Part shown: one piece after another, positions 50,453 through 59,271 of the stretch
How positions within the stretch are numbered: position 1 is the first letter of the stretch
Layout of the letters: the number at the start of each line of letters is the position of its first letter
Source of the DNA: Kitasatospora aureofaciens
GTDB taxonomy: Bacteria; Actinomycetota; Actinomycetes; Streptomycetales; Streptomycetaceae
DNA length: 64,000 nt
Reading direction: 5' to 3'
Assembly (NCBI RefSeq): GCF_001188955.3
Contig: NZ_JPRF03000014.1
Location: 142,856-206,855, forward strand
Position numbers and translations under genes: made by a program
Notes under the pieces: generated by a model
What the model saw: only the letters and a program-made list of their open reading frames with translations
What the model was told of the DNA's origin: nothing
Database searches by the model: none

Positions 50453-51937
50453 GTGAGTGAGGCACCACAGCCCACCACCGCGGCCGAGAAGCAGAGCAAC
50501 GCCCGGGTCCTGCCGGCCCTCATCCTGGCGATGCTGTCGTTCAGCGTGGTGCAGACCGCGGTCGTCCCGATCCTGCCGTCGCTGGCCAAGGAACTGGACG
50601 TCTCGGGCTCCAACATCACCTGGCTGATGACCGCCAACCTGCTGTCCGCCGCCGTGCTGACTCCCCTGCTGGGCCGCTTCGGCGACCTCCGGGGCCGCAA
50701 GCCCATGCTGCTGATCTCGCTGGCCGGTCTGGTCGCCGGTTCGGCCCTGGCGGTCAGCACCCACTCCTTCACCTGGCTGGTCGTCGCCCGCGTCCTCCAG
50801 GGCGCCGGCGGTGGCGTGATGCCACTGGCGATCAGCATCGTCCGCGACGAGCTGCCCAAGCAGAAGGTCACCGGCGGCGTCGCCGCCATCAGTGCCTCGA
50901 TGGGCGTCGGCTCCGGCCTCGGCCTGGTCGCCACCGGCCTGCTGCTGGAGCACTGGAACTACAAGTCCATCTTCTGGATGGGCCTGGTCTTCGGCCTGAT
51001 CGCGGTCGCCCTGGTCGCCTTCCGCGTCCCGACCGACCCGGTGACCGACAAGGAGGGCGGCGCCGACCCGATCGGTGCCCTCGCCCTGGCCGCCTGGCTC
51101 TCCGCCCTGCTGGTCGCGGTCAGCCAGGGCAACCACTGGGGCTGGACCTCCACCAAGACCCTCGGCCTGTTCGCCGTCGCCGCCGTGGTGGCCCTGGTCT
51201 GGGGCGTCATCGAGACCAAGGTCTCGCACCCCCTGGTCGACCTGAAGATGATGTCCCGCCCGGCCGTGGCCTTCACCAACCTGTCCGGCCTGCTCATCGG
51301 CTTCGGCATGTACGGCTCGTTCATGGTCATCAGCAACTTCGCCCAGACCCCGGAGAAGTACGCCCACTACGGCTTCACCGCGACCGTCCTGCACGCCGGT
51401 GTGATGCTGCTGCCGTCCGCCATCGGCTCGATGGTGGCCGCCCCGGTCGGCGCCCTGCTGATCGCCCGCCGCGGCCCGCGCCTGCCGCTGGTCCTCGGTG
51501 GCGTCCTGGGTGCGGTCTCGATGGCCTACCTGGCCCTGCGGCACAGCCACGAGGGCGACATCTACACCGCCTCCGCCATCTTCGGCCTCGGCATCGGCCT
51601 CGCCTTCGCCGCGATGCCGGCCTTCATCAACGGCGCCGTCCCGGTCGAGCAGAGCGGCATCGCCAACGGCATGAACTCCGTGCTGCGCACCGTCGGCGGC
51701 GCCATCGGCACCGCCGTGATGACCGCCATCCTGACCGGCGACGTCATGAAGCTCCCGATCCCGGTGCTGCTGCCCACCCTGGACGCCTACAAGCACGCGT
51801 TCTGGACCACGGCCGTCGTCTGCGTCATCGCCGGCGCCGTCCCCTTCCTGATCCGCACCGTCAAGTCGGCCCCGGCCGTCGCCGACGGCTCGGCCCCGCA
51901 GGACTCCAGCCCCCAGCTGGCCAAGACCGACGCCTGA
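50453..51937 (+). CDS. DHA2-type MFS drug exporter (14 TM)
   Basis: A 494-residue DHA2/EmrB-type exporter with about 14 hydrophobic segments. Seen: the TM1-loop SVVQTAVVPILPSLAKELDV, motif A GRFGDLRGRKPMLLISLAG after TM2, and motif C-like IVRDELPKQKVTGGVAAISA and MGVGSGLGLVATGLLLEHWN in TM5. The GTG is supported by GGGAGGAAG and the conserved N terminus; an upstream in-frame extension falls in the promoter. Codon choice is extremely biased (almost only GC-ending codons), suggesting strong expression. Probably an antibiotic or metabolite efflux pump. Confidence 0.93.
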   Translation: MSEAPQPTTAAEKQSNARVLPALILAMLSFSVVQTAVVPILPSLAKELDVSGSNITWLMTANLLSAAVLTPLLGRFGDLRGRKPMLLISLAGLVAGSALAVSTHSFTWLVVARVLQGAGGGVMPLAISIVRDELPKQKVTGGVAAISASMGVGSGLGLVATGLLLEHWNYKSIFWMGLVFGLIAVALVAFRVPTDPVTDKEGGADPIGALALAAWLSALLVAVSQGNHWGWTSTKTLGLFAVAAVVALVWGVIETKVSHPLVDLKMMSRPAVAFTNLSGLLIGFGMYGSFMVISNFAQTPEKYAHYGFTATVLHAGVMLLPSAIGSMVAAPVGALLIARRGPRLPLVLGGVLGAVSMAYLALRHSHEGDIYTASAIFGLGIGLAFAAMPAFINGAVPVEQSGIANGMNSVLRTVGGAIGTAVMTAILTGDVMKLPIPVLLPTLDAYKHAFWTTAVVCVIAGAVPFLIRTVKSAPAVADGSAPQDSSPQLAKTDA

Positions 51938-51947
51938 CGAGGCGTCC

Positions 51948-51980
51948 GGCCCGCGCGCTCAGGGACAGGACGCGCGGGCC
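51948..51980 (+). terminator. Terminator of the exporter gene
   Basis: GGCCCGCGCG and CGCGCGGGCC form a perfect 10-base stem 10 bases after the stop codon, with a 13-base loop. Confidence 0.7.
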
Positions 51981-52036
51981 CCGGTCTCCGCTCGGTCGCG
52001 AGGGCATCACGACCGTCCGGAGTCCGGCACGGTATG

Positions 52037-52070
52037 CGGCCCCACCCGGTGCTTCCACCGGGTGGGGCCG
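52037..52070. terminator. Terminator of dinB, probably bidirectional
   Basis: CGGCCCCACCCGGTG and its complement make a perfect 15-base stem with a 4-base loop, 14 bases from the dinB stop, between convergent genes. Confidence 0.9.
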
Positions 52071-52084
52071 TTCCGCATCCCGCC

Positions 52085-53488
52085 TCACTCCCCCTCGCTG
52101 CCCGGCTCCTCGGCCTGCCGCAGCGGCAGCGGCGGGGCCGGCTCCAGCGCCGGATCGTCCACCGCGAAGGTCCGCACCCGCCCCGGCCCGCTCCACGGGG
52201 TCTCGAACCGCACGGTGACCCGCCCGACTCCGCTGCCCTGCACCCAGCCCGGCCCCCACTCGGCGTGGTGGACGTCCTGTCCGGGCATCCAGCGGCGCAC
52301 CACCGGCTCCTCCGGCTCCTCCTCGGCCACCGCCGCCTCGGCCGCCTCGGCGTGCTCCGCCGCCTCCTCCCGCAGGGCCTGCGCGAACAGGTCCTCCTGG
52401 GTGTAGTCGGCGAGTTGGGCGACTCCCACCCCGAGCAGCCGGACCCCGCCGGTGATGTCCACCTGCTCGGCCAGTCGCCGCGCCGTCGAGGTGATCACCG
52501 CCTCGTCGTCGGTCGGGCCGCCGAGGGTCTCCGAGCGCGTCAGCGTCGAGAAGTCGAACCGCCGGACCTTGAGCACCACCGTGCGCCCCGAGCGCCCGGC
52601 CGCCCGCAGCCGCCGCACGCACCGGCCCGCCAGCGCCTCCACCTCGCGCAGCACCCGGTCCCGGTCGGCCAGGTCCACCTCGTAGGTGTCCTCCACCGAG
52701 ACCGACTTGGCGTCCTGGTCGGCCACCACCGGCCGCTCGTCCAGCCCTATCGACATCTGGTGGATCCCGGCGCCGTGCGCCCGCCCGAGCAATTGGACCA
52801 GCTCCGCCTCCCCCGCGTCCGCCAGGTCCGCCACCGTGCTCAGCCCGGCCCGCCGCAGCACCTGCTCGGTGGCCGGGCCGATCCCCGGCAGCGCCCGGAC
52901 CGGCATCGGGCCGAGCACCGCCCGTTCCCGCCCCGGCTCGATCAGCACCAGCCCGTCCGGCTTGGCCTGCTCGGAGGCGATCTTCGCCATCAGCTTGGAG
53001 CCCGCCGCCCCGACCGAGCCGGTCAGCCCGGTGCGCCGCTGGATGTCCGCCCGCAGGTCCTCCGCCACGGCGAGCACCAGCCGCTCCCCGGTCTCGTGGT
53101 CGGTCTCGGCCAGCACCGGGCCGTAGGGACCGGCCTCCAGGTCGACGAAGGCCTCGTCCAGGCTCAGCGGCTGCACCAGCGGCGACAGCTCGCGCAGCAA
53201 CCCCATCACGATCTCGCTGTTCTGCCGGTACGCCTCGAAGCGCCCGGTCAGGAAGGCCGCGTTCGGGCACAGCCGCCGCGCCTGCGCCATCGGCATCGCC
53301 GAGTGCACCCCGAACCTCCGCGCCTCGTACGAGGCCGTGGAGACCACCCCGCGCCCGCCGAGCCCGCCGACGATCACCGGCTTCCCGCGCAGGCTCGGCT
53401 TGGCCGCCTGCTCCACCGCCGCGAAGAAGGCGTCCATGTCGAGGTGGATGATGCTCGGCAGAGATCGCACCCGCCGATCATCGCGCAC
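52085..53488 (-). CDS. dinB: DNA polymerase IV with a C-terminal Tudor-like extension
   Basis: A 467-residue Y-family translesion polymerase. The palm shows the metal ligands in IIHLDMDAFFAAVEQ (about 13-27) and LSLDEAFVDLE (about 108-118). SVGAAGSKLMAKIASEQAKP and the RALPGIGPATEQVLRRAGLS helix-hairpin-helix thumb follow, then the little finger with VVLKVRRFDFSTLTRS. After about 395 there is an extra domain (HHAEWGPGWVQGSGVGRVTV) resembling the Tudor-like end of PcrA/UvrD helicases. GTG start. No LexA box is seen upstream. Confidence 0.95.
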   Translation of the reverse strand: MRDDRRVRSLPSIIHLDMDAFFAAVEQAAKPSLRGKPVIVGGLGGRGVVSTASYEARRFGVHSAMPMAQARRLCPNAAFLTGRFEAYRQNSEIVMGLLRELSPLVQPLSLDEAFVDLEAGPYGPVLAETDHETGERLVLAVAEDLRADIQRRTGLTGSVGAAGSKLMAKIASEQAKPDGLVLIEPGRERAVLGPMPVRALPGIGPATEQVLRRAGLSTVADLADAGEAELVQLLGRAHGAGIHQMSIGLDERPVVADQDAKSVSVEDTYEVDLADRDRVLREVEALAGRCVRRLRAAGRSGRTVVLKVRRFDFSTLTRSETLGGPTDDEAVITSTARRLAEQVDITGGVRLLGVGVAQLADYTQEDLFAQALREEAAEHAEAAEAAVAEEEPEEPVVRRWMPGQDVHHAEWGPGWVQGSGVGRVTVRFETPWSGPGRVRTFAVDDPALEPAPPLPLRQAEEPGSEGE

Positions 53489-53552
53489 GGGTCCGACAGT
53501 GCGTACGAACCCGGCCGGGACCCCGCGCCCGGCGGGAACCGTCGGACACGCC

Positions 53553-54275
53553 CTACCGCGCCGCGGCCGCCGCCAACGCCTTCGGGATGCCGTCCTCCTT
53601 CGGCCCGAGGAACTCCGGGTCCGGCCGCAGCAGGACGTTCACCGCCGCCTTGCCCGCCCCGGCGACCTCCCGCAGCCCGCCGTACAGCCAGGTGATGTCG
53701 TGCGGCTCCGGCACCCCGACCGCGTAGGAGCGGATGCCCGCCGCCTCGCACAGCGCCAGCGCCCGCCGGACGTGGAAGTCCTGGCTGACCAGCACCGCCC
53801 GGTCCACCCCGAAGATCCGGTGCGCCCGGGTGCAGGAGTTCCAGGTGTCGAAGCCCGCGTAGTCCCGGACCACCCGGTCCCCCGGGACCCCGTGCTCGGT
53901 CAGGTACCGGTACATCGCGTCCGGCTCGTCGTACTCGGTCCGCCCGTTGTCCCCGGTCACCAGGACGGCCTTCACCTTGCCCTCCCGGTACAGGTCCAGC
54001 GCGGCCACCAGCCGGTGCTCCAGGTACGGCGACGGCTTGCCCTGGTCCAGCCCGGCGCCGAAGACCACGGCCACCGGCGCCGACGGCGCGCTCTCCACCG
54101 TGCCCACCCGGTCCCCCGCCGCGAACCACAACCAGGCGCTCGGCGCCAGCGCCAGCGAGCACAGCAGGGTCGTGACCTGGAAGACCCTGCGCTGCGTCCG
54201 GCGCTCCCGCAGCCGCGCCCGCAGCCCCCCGGCCCGACGCCGCAGCAACCCCGATATCCCGGTACCGGCCTCCAC
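53553..54275 (-). CDS. SanA/YdcF-family membrane-anchored protein (DUF218)
   Basis: A 240-residue protein with one N-terminal transmembrane segment (about 32-53, QVTTLLCSLALAPSAWLWFA) and a DUF218 domain outside or at the membrane. Domain features: VAVVFGAGLDQGKPSPYLEH (about 68-87), KAVLVTGDNGRTEYDEPDAM, DYAGFDTWNSCTRAHRIFGV and LVSQDFHVRRALALCEAAGI. In E. coli the SanA/ElyC type proteins act in envelope or vancomycin barrier functions; a role in the cell envelope is likely here too. The GTG follows GGAGGGG. It lies between dinB and a MerR gene. Confidence 0.92.
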   Translation of the reverse strand: MEAGTGISGLLRRRAGGLRARLRERRTQRRVFQVTTLLCSLALAPSAWLWFAAGDRVGTVESAPSAPVAVVFGAGLDQGKPSPYLEHRLVAALDLYREGKVKAVLVTGDNGRTEYDEPDAMYRYLTEHGVPGDRVVRDYAGFDTWNSCTRAHRIFGVDRAVLVSQDFHVRRALALCEAAGIRSYAVGVPEPHDITWLYGGLREVAGAGKAAVNVLLRPDPEFLGPKEDGIPKALAAAAAR

Positions 54276-54308
54276 GTGCCCCTCCCTCGATCGCTCCACC
54301 AGGCAACA

Positions 54309-54360
54309 CGACGGGGCCGTGGCCCGGAACGGTTCCCCGTTCCGGGCCACGGCCCCGTCG
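54309..54360. terminator. Long perfect hairpin between MerR and SanA/YdcF genes
   Basis: A 23-base perfect stem (starting CGACGGGGCCGTGGCC) encloses a 6-base loop, 12 bases past the MerR stop. It separates the MerR gene from the downstream SanA/YdcF gene on the same strand. No U-tract. Confidence 0.9.
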
Positions 54361-54371
54361 GAATCGCTCCG

Positions 54372-55016
54372 TCAGACCGCCCGGTTGCGCCGCTGCGCCA
54401 GTTCGTCCGCCGGATCGTTGCCCACCAGCGTCTCGCCGGTGTCGGTTCGCTCCGCGTGCAGCCGCCCGAGGGTCAGCTCCAGCTCCTGCCAGACCGCTCC
54501 GACCGCGATGCCGAACACCCCCTGACCGCCCTTCAGCAGATCGACCACCTGCTGCGGCGTGGTGCACTCGTACACCGTCGCACCGTCACACATCAGCGTC
54601 AGCCCGGTCAGGTCGGCCTGATCGGCGGACTGCAGATGGGCGACGGCCACCCGGATGTTCTGCAGCGAGACGCCCGCGTCGAGCAGCCGCTTCACGATCT
54701 TCAGCAGCAGGACGTCACGGAAGCTGTAGAGCCGCTGACTGGTCGCCGGGTACGCGGTCCGCACGCTGGGCTCCAGCAGTCCGGTGCGGGCCCAGTAGTC
54801 CAGCTGGCGGTAGGTGATCCCGGCCGCCGCACAGGCCGTCGGACCGCGGAAACCGAGCAGTTCGGACGTCGGGGCCAGCCGCTCGATCGCGGGCTGGCCC
54901 GGCTGCACGGCCGGGAACCGGCCCACCCTGGGAAGGTCCGACACGGTGCGAGCGGTGCGCGGCATATGCACGGCGCACAGGCCTCCCACGGCCGCGTCAT
55001 CGCCGGTGCTGCTCAT
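54372..55016 (-). CDS. MerR-family regulator (Rv1830-like)
   Basis: A 214-residue MerR-type regulator. The N-terminal 50 residues are disordered; the DNA-binding domain starts at about 58 with FRGPTACAAAGITYRQLDYW, continues ARTGLLEPSVRTAYPATSQR and YSFRDVLLLKIVKRLLDAG, then a dimerisation helix QNIRVAVAHLQSADQADLTG. The position next to the bifunctional nuclease and FtsR-like gene matches mycobacterial Rv1830, which is linked to growth and division. The ATG has a textbook GGAGGTAGG site. It is followed by a strong terminator. Confidence 0.93.
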   Translation of the reverse strand: MSSTGDDAAVGGLCAVHMPRTARTVSDLPRVGRFPAVQPGQPAIERLAPTSELLGFRGPTACAAAGITYRQLDYWARTGLLEPSVRTAYPATSQRLYSFRDVLLLKIVKRLLDAGVSLQNIRVAVAHLQSADQADLTGLTLMCDGATVYECTTPQQVVDLLKGGQGVFGIAVGAVWQELELTLGRLHAERTDTGETLVGNDPADELAQRRNRAV

Positions 55017-55249
55017 GCCTACCTCCGTCCGCTCGTGCTGCGGGCAATCCGACTGCGGGCATCGGCCACCCGGACAGCCACTCCTGACGGTAGGCAGTCC
55101 CCTATGACCCGTCAACGATCGCCACGCCGGGCCAGACAAACCACATCACTCAGGAGAGTGGTTTTTCGTGCCCCTAGTGTGGGTAGATGGACGGATTTTG
55201 GCAAAACGGCACGCTGAAGAGCTGACCGAACCGTCCGCACCACTGCGGA

Positions 55250-55726
55250 CTACTGGGGACCGCCCCCGCCGAAGTCCTCGGGCGACACCTGGTCGAGGAA
55301 CTCGCGGAACTTCTCGACCTCGTCCTCCTGCTCGTCCGGGATCGCGATGCCCGCCTCCGCGAGCACCTCCTCGCTCCCGTAGATCGGCGTGCCGGTGCGC
55401 AGGGCCAGAGCTATGGCGTCGGACGGCCGCGCACTCACCTCGACCCCGCCGGCGAACACCAGCTCGGCGTAGAACACGCCCTCCCGCAGGTCGGTGATCC
55501 GGACCTCGGTGAGCTGCTGACCGAGCGCTTCCAGGACGTCCTTGAACAGGTCGTGCGTCAGCGGGCGCACCGGAGTCATGCCCTGCTGGGCGAAGGCGAT
55601 CGCGGTCGCCTCGCCGGGGCCGATCCAGATCGGCAGGTACCGGTCTCCCCCGACCTCCCGCAGCAGCACGATCGGCTGGTTGGAAGGCATCTCCACTCGG
55701 ACACCCACGACGTCGAGCTCATTCAC
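55250..55726 (-). CDS. Bifunctional nuclease family protein (DUF151)
   Basis: A 158-residue protein of the bifunctional nuclease (BFN) domain family, described as having DNase and RNase activity in homologues. Family hallmarks: VRVEMPSNQPIVLLREVGGD (about 9-28), RYLPIWIGPGEATAIAFAQQ, and RPSDAIALALRTGTPIYGSE in the second half. The C terminus is acidic. It sits between two MerR genes exactly as in mycobacteria (Rv1829). The physiological function is unknown. GTG start. Confidence 0.93.
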   Translation of the reverse strand: MNELDVVGVRVEMPSNQPIVLLREVGGDRYLPIWIGPGEATAIAFAQQGMTPVRPLTHDLFKDVLEALGQQLTEVRITDLREGVFYAELVFAGGVEVSARPSDAIALALRTGTPIYGSEEVLAEAGIAIPDEQEDEVEKFREFLDQVSPEDFGGGGPQ

Positions 55727-55841
55727 ACAGGCAACCCTATGGCTCCGATCCCGGATATGAAAGCGCAGGGCCGACGCCGCTGGTCAGCGCGGTGCACCGG
55801 CCACGCCGGGGACGCCTCGGGGGCCGTCGTCCGGGCCCGGG

Positions 55842-56714
55842 TCACGCCCTGGACAGGCCCTGGCCGCAGGTGCGCAGACCGGCCTGGACCATGGCCGCGT
55901 GCAGCCGTACGGACAGCATCGCCAGCTCCCGCGCGGTGGCCTCCGCGTGCGCCCGGGTCTGCGGGTTCCGGTGCCGCCGCAGCGGCGCCACCACCTGCTC
56001 CACCAGCGCGATCTCGCGGTCCGCCGCCGCCTTCATGGCCCTCAGGTGCCGCGGCTCCAGTCCGTACCGGCCGAGTTCCGCGACCAGCCGGGCCACCTGC
56101 AGCGCCTCCCCGTCGTACCCGCCGTCCGGGCCCGGCGCGACCAGCCCGTACGACTCCCACTCGGCCAGCTCCCGCTCACCGGCCTCGGCCGCCGCCAGCA
56201 GCTCGGCGCGCCCCAGACGGACCCCCGAGGAGGCGTCGGCCGAGGCCACCAACTCACGGTCGGCCTCCTCCAGCGGCCCCCGCCGGGTTTCGGCCGCGGA
56301 CGGCAGCGCGGGCGGGGCCTCACCGCGCTCGATCGCGTCCAGGTGCTCGCGGATCACCCGCAGCGGCAGGTAGTGGTCCCGCTGCATCCGCAGGACGTAG
56401 GCCAGCCGCTCGACGTCCGACGGGCTGAACTTGCGGTACCCGGAGGGGGTGCGCTGCGGCTCGACCAGGCCCTCCGCCTCCAGGAAGCGGATCTTGGAGA
56501 TGGTCACTTCGGGGAAGTCGTCACGCAGGAAGGCCAGCACCGCGCCGATGCTCAACAGCTCGTCACCACCGCGCCGCCGCCCGGCGGGCCGGTCCGGCCG
56601 GACCGGCTGCCTTGGGCCCGCGACCACCCCGCGCCCACCCCGGTCCGCGTGCGGACCGGACGACGACGCAGGGTTGGCCGCCCCGAGAGAAGAGGAAGGG
56701 GTATTCGTATTCAC
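55842..56714 (-). CDS. ftsR: MerR-family regulator, FtsR-like (Rv1828 type)
   Basis: A 290-residue MerR-type regulator with a classic helix-turn-helix plus wing at about 50-120 (LSIGAVLAFLRDDFPEVTIS, KIRFLEAEGLVEPQRTPSGY, RKFSPSDVERLAYVLRMQRD). The C-terminal domain of about 150 residues is predicted to be helical and dimerising. The homologous Corynebacterium protein FtsR activates ftsZ, and Rv1828 is the mycobacterial counterpart. The first 50 residues are disordered. It is in a run with FHA, bifunctional nuclease and a second MerR. A GGAGCC site precedes the GTG. Confidence 0.93.
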   Translation of the reverse strand: MNTNTPSSSLGAANPASSSGPHADRGGRGVVAGPRQPVRPDRPAGRRRGGDELLSIGAVLAFLRDDFPEVTISKIRFLEAEGLVEPQRTPSGYRKFSPSDVERLAYVLRMQRDHYLPLRVIREHLDAIERGEAPPALPSAAETRRGPLEEADRELVASADASSGVRLGRAELLAAAEAGERELAEWESYGLVAPGPDGGYDGEALQVARLVAELGRYGLEPRHLRAMKAAADREIALVEQVVAPLRRHRNPQTRAHAEATARELAMLSVRLHAAMVQAGLRTCGQGLSRA

Positions 56715-56737
56715 TCGGGCTCCTACCGACGTTGGCT

Positions 56738-57619
56738 TCAGTACCCCCGGTGGTGGCCGGCGAAGAACACCAGCCGGTACTTCCCGATCTGGACCTCGTC
56801 GCCGTTGTTCAGCGGCACCTCGTCGATCCGCTCCCGGTTGACGTAGGTGCCGTTCAGGCTGCCCACGTCGGCGACGATGAAGCCGGCCGGGGTGCGGCGG
56901 AACTCCACGTGCCGCCGGGAGACCGTGACGTCGTCCAGGAAGATGTCACCCTGCGGGTGGCGCCCCGCCGTGGTGATGTCCGAGTCCAGCAGGAACCGGC
57001 TGCCCGAGTTCGGGCCGCGCTGGACGATCAGCAGCGCCGAGCCCGGCGGCAGCGCGTCGATCGCCGACAGCACCTCGGCCGACAGGGCCGGCGTGGTGCC
57101 GGTGCCGGTCGTGGCGGAGGGGTCGTAGGACTCCAGGCCGGAGATCGAGATGGTCGACGTGGTCTCCGCCGCCCCCTCGGGCAGCAGGCCGCCGCGCAAC
57201 GCGGTGCCGCAGTTGGAACAGAAGCGGGCCGCGGCCGGGTTCTGGTTGCCGCACCTGGGGCACGGAGTGGGGCCAGCCATGTTCACAGCCTCCTGGCGCG
57301 GCACACCCGACGGGTTGTGCCCGGCGTACGGGTCCGGTGCAAACCCTCCACCAGAGGTTGAGGGTGTTGACGGGAAACCTATGCGCGGGTCGCCGGAGGG
57401 GTCAACCGACGCGCCGTAACCCGCCGGATTCGCCGCGTACTGGGCGGCGGCGCCGTCCCGGTACAACTGCTGTCCGGCGTACGTCCCGGCCTCGGGAGCG
57501 GAACGCATGCCCGGCACCGCGGGCTCGTCCTCCGCCCGGCGGTGCCGCGCGGTCGGCGCCTCGACGGCGGCGGCGTCACGGCCCTTGTTGCGGCCGAACA
57601 ACTTCGAGAAGAAACTCAC
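56738..57619 (-). CDS. FHA-domain protein with zinc ribbon (GarA/OdhI-like)
   Basis: A 293-residue regulatory protein. The first 115 residues are low complexity. A zinc ribbon CPRCGNQNPAAARFCSNCG lies at 120-138; a phosphorylation motif AAETTSTISI is at 150-159, matching the ETTS site of mycobacterial GarA; then an FHA domain at about 194-285 with GRHPQGD, VSRRHVEF and NGTYVN. In GarA/OdhI the unphosphorylated FHA inhibits 2-oxoglutarate dehydrogenase and phosphorylation releases it. The GTG at 57619 follows AAGGGGAT; an ATG at 57280 is an alternative start. It is the GarA position of the conserved cluster. Confidence 0.92.
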   Translation of the reverse strand: MSFFSKLFGRNKGRDAAAVEAPTARHRRAEDEPAVPGMRSAPEAGTYAGQQLYRDGAAAQYAANPAGYGASVDPSGDPRIGFPSTPSTSGGGFAPDPYAGHNPSGVPRQEAVNMAGPTPCPRCGNQNPAAARFCSNCGTALRGGLLPEGAAETTSTISISGLESYDPSATTGTGTTPALSAEVLSAIDALPPGSALLIVQRGPNSGSRFLLDSDITTAGRHPQGDIFLDDVTVSRRHVEFRRTPAGFIVADVGSLNGTYVNRERIDEVPLNNGDEVQIGKYRLVFFAGHHRGY

Positions 57620-57845
57620 GGGCGAATCCCCTTGCGTGTGACAGACCCGCCCGCGGGGCAGGGTGAGAACCTCGGACAGGCTGCGGGCCCGGTCGCGGCC
57701 CGGGCCTGCTGGAGTGGTACTCCGACGGTTGTTGCTGCGGTTGGTGCTACGGAGCGTACTGGTGCGAACCAGTCTCTCCCACGCGACGACGGCGCCCCGC
57801 ACCGGGTGCCGCCCGCCCTTGACGGGCCGTTCGTCGAGCGCCTCG

Positions 57846-58955
57846 TCACTTCGAGGCCGGCTTGGCGTACTGCGGCGTCTTCAGGTCCACGAGGGCGTCG
57901 ACGACCACCTTCTGCTGCTGGGTGATCGTCGCCCGCGCCTGGTGGCTCTCCAGGGTACGGACGACGCCCCCCGGGATGTTCAGCGCGGGCGTCAGGTCCT
58001 GCGGGTTCCCCACGACGGTGAACCGGTAGGGCTGCGAGACCTTCTTCCCGTCGATCTGCACCCCACCGCCCGACAGGTCGGTGAAGTAGGTGTTGACCAC
58101 CACGCGCACGTCGTTGATCTGAATCGCCTCCGCCCCCGCCGCTCGAAGTTCCTGCAGGGTGTCCAGCAGCATATCTGCCTTCACCAGCCCTTGGGGATCG
58201 TCGACCGTGAGGACGATGCCAGGACCTGTGGCTTTGACCGTACCGGCCAGCACACCCAGTTCGGTCATCTTCTTCCTGGTCTGCTCCTGGGCCTCCTTGG
58301 CCTGGTTGGAGCTGTTCTCCAACTTGCCCAGGGACTGCTCCAGCTCCGCCTTCTCCTGCTGGAGACGCTGCTGACGGCTGTCCAGTTCGTCGAGGATCCG
58401 GACCAGGTCCTCCTGCCGGGCCCCGCGCAGCTGGTTGTGGTGGTCGTTGGTCGAGCGCACCTGGATCGCCAGCGCCAGGCCGAGCGAGAACAGCAGCAGG
58501 GCCACCACCAGCTGCCCGCGCGACAGCCGCGGCGGCCACAGCGCGGCCTGCAGCCGCCGCCGACCGGCGTTCCGGTCCACGGCGGGCGGCTCCTCGGCGG
58601 CCTCCGACGGTTCGACGGCCGCTGCCTCGGCCTCAGCCTCGACCGGCTCCGGCTCCGGCTCCGGCTCGGGACGGGCCGCCTTCACCAGCCGTACCGACGG
58701 CTCCGGGTCCTCCGCCCCGCCCTCGAACTCAGCCTTGGCGTCAGTCTCCTCCGGCCGCTCCTCGGCCTCGGCACACCCAGCCGCCTCCGGCTCCTCCGAC
58801 TCCGCCGGAACGGATTCCTCGGGCGCCTTCCCGGTCGGCTCCTCGACCGGCTCCTCCACCGGCTCCTCGACGGTCTCCTCGACCGCTGGCGCCTCCGCCT
58901 TCTGCTCCTCCTCCGTCGCCGCCGTCTCGCGGCCCGACTCAGGCCCGGAAGACAT
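57846..58955 (-). CDS. DUF881 family membrane-anchored protein
   Basis: A 369-residue protein with an acidic Glu/Pro-rich N terminus (about 1-120, EEPVEEPVEEP and EPEPEPEPVEA runs), one transmembrane segment (about 142-160, QLVVALLLFSLGLALAIQV), a coiled coil (QRLQQEKAELEQSLGKLENS) and the C-terminal DUF881 domain (about 240-360). DUF881 proteins are extracytoplasmic and of unknown function. The ATG overlaps the sbp stop by 17 bases, so translation is coupled. This is the second of two DUF881 genes flanking sbp. Confidence 0.92.
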   Translation of the reverse strand: MSSGPESGRETAATEEEQKAEAPAVEETVEEPVEEPVEEPTGKAPEESVPAESEEPEAAGCAEAEERPEETDAKAEFEGGAEDPEPSVRLVKAARPEPEPEPEPVEAEAEAAAVEPSEAAEEPPAVDRNAGRRRLQAALWPPRLSRGQLVVALLLFSLGLALAIQVRSTNDHHNQLRGARQEDLVRILDELDSRQQRLQQEKAELEQSLGKLENSSNQAKEAQEQTRKKMTELGVLAGTVKATGPGIVLTVDDPQGLVKADMLLDTLQELRAAGAEAIQINDVRVVVNTYFTDLSGGGVQIDGKKVSQPYRFTVVGNPQDLTPALNIPGGVVRTLESHQARATITQQQKVVVDALVDLKTPQYAKPASK

Positions 58956-59271
58956 GGCGCCGGATCGCGGCCGCGTTGGAGAAGATGCGGATGCCGAGGA
59001 CGACGACCACACCCGTGGACAGCTGCGAGCCCACGCCCAACTGGTCACCCAGGAAGACGATCAGCGCCGCAACGACCACGTTCGACAGGAACGAGACGAT
59101 GAAGACCTTGTCGTTGAAGATCCCGTCCAGCATCGCCCGGACCCCACCGAACACCGCGTCCAGCGCCGCCACCACCGCGATCGGCAGGTAGGGCACGACA
59201 GCGTCGGGCACCTCGGGTTGGACGAAGAGGCCGACGACCACCCCGATCACGAGACCCAGTACGGCAATCAC
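58939..59271 (-). CDS. sbp: Small basic protein, DUF1290 family
   Basis: A 110-residue integral membrane protein with three hydrophobic segments (MIAVLGLVIGVVVGLFVQP, LPIAVVAALDAVFGGVRA, FLSNVVVAALIVFLGDQLG plus GVVVVLGIRIF). It matches the Sbp/DUF1290 family, which in Bacillus and actinobacteria lies next to division or envelope genes. It overlaps both DUF881 genes (4 and 17 bases), a typical three-gene unit. GTG start. Function unknown. Confidence 0.94.
   Translation of the reverse strand: MIAVLGLVIGVVVGLFVQPEVPDAVVPYLPIAVVAALDAVFGGVRAMLDGIFNDKVFIVSFLSNVVVAALIVFLGDQLGVGSQLSTGVVVVLGIRIFSNAAAIRRHVFRA

Noticed and set aside
53489..53552. LexA (SOS) box upstream of dinB
   Set aside because: A TACGAAC half-like stretch exists, but no complete TCGAAC-N4-GTTCGA palindrome.
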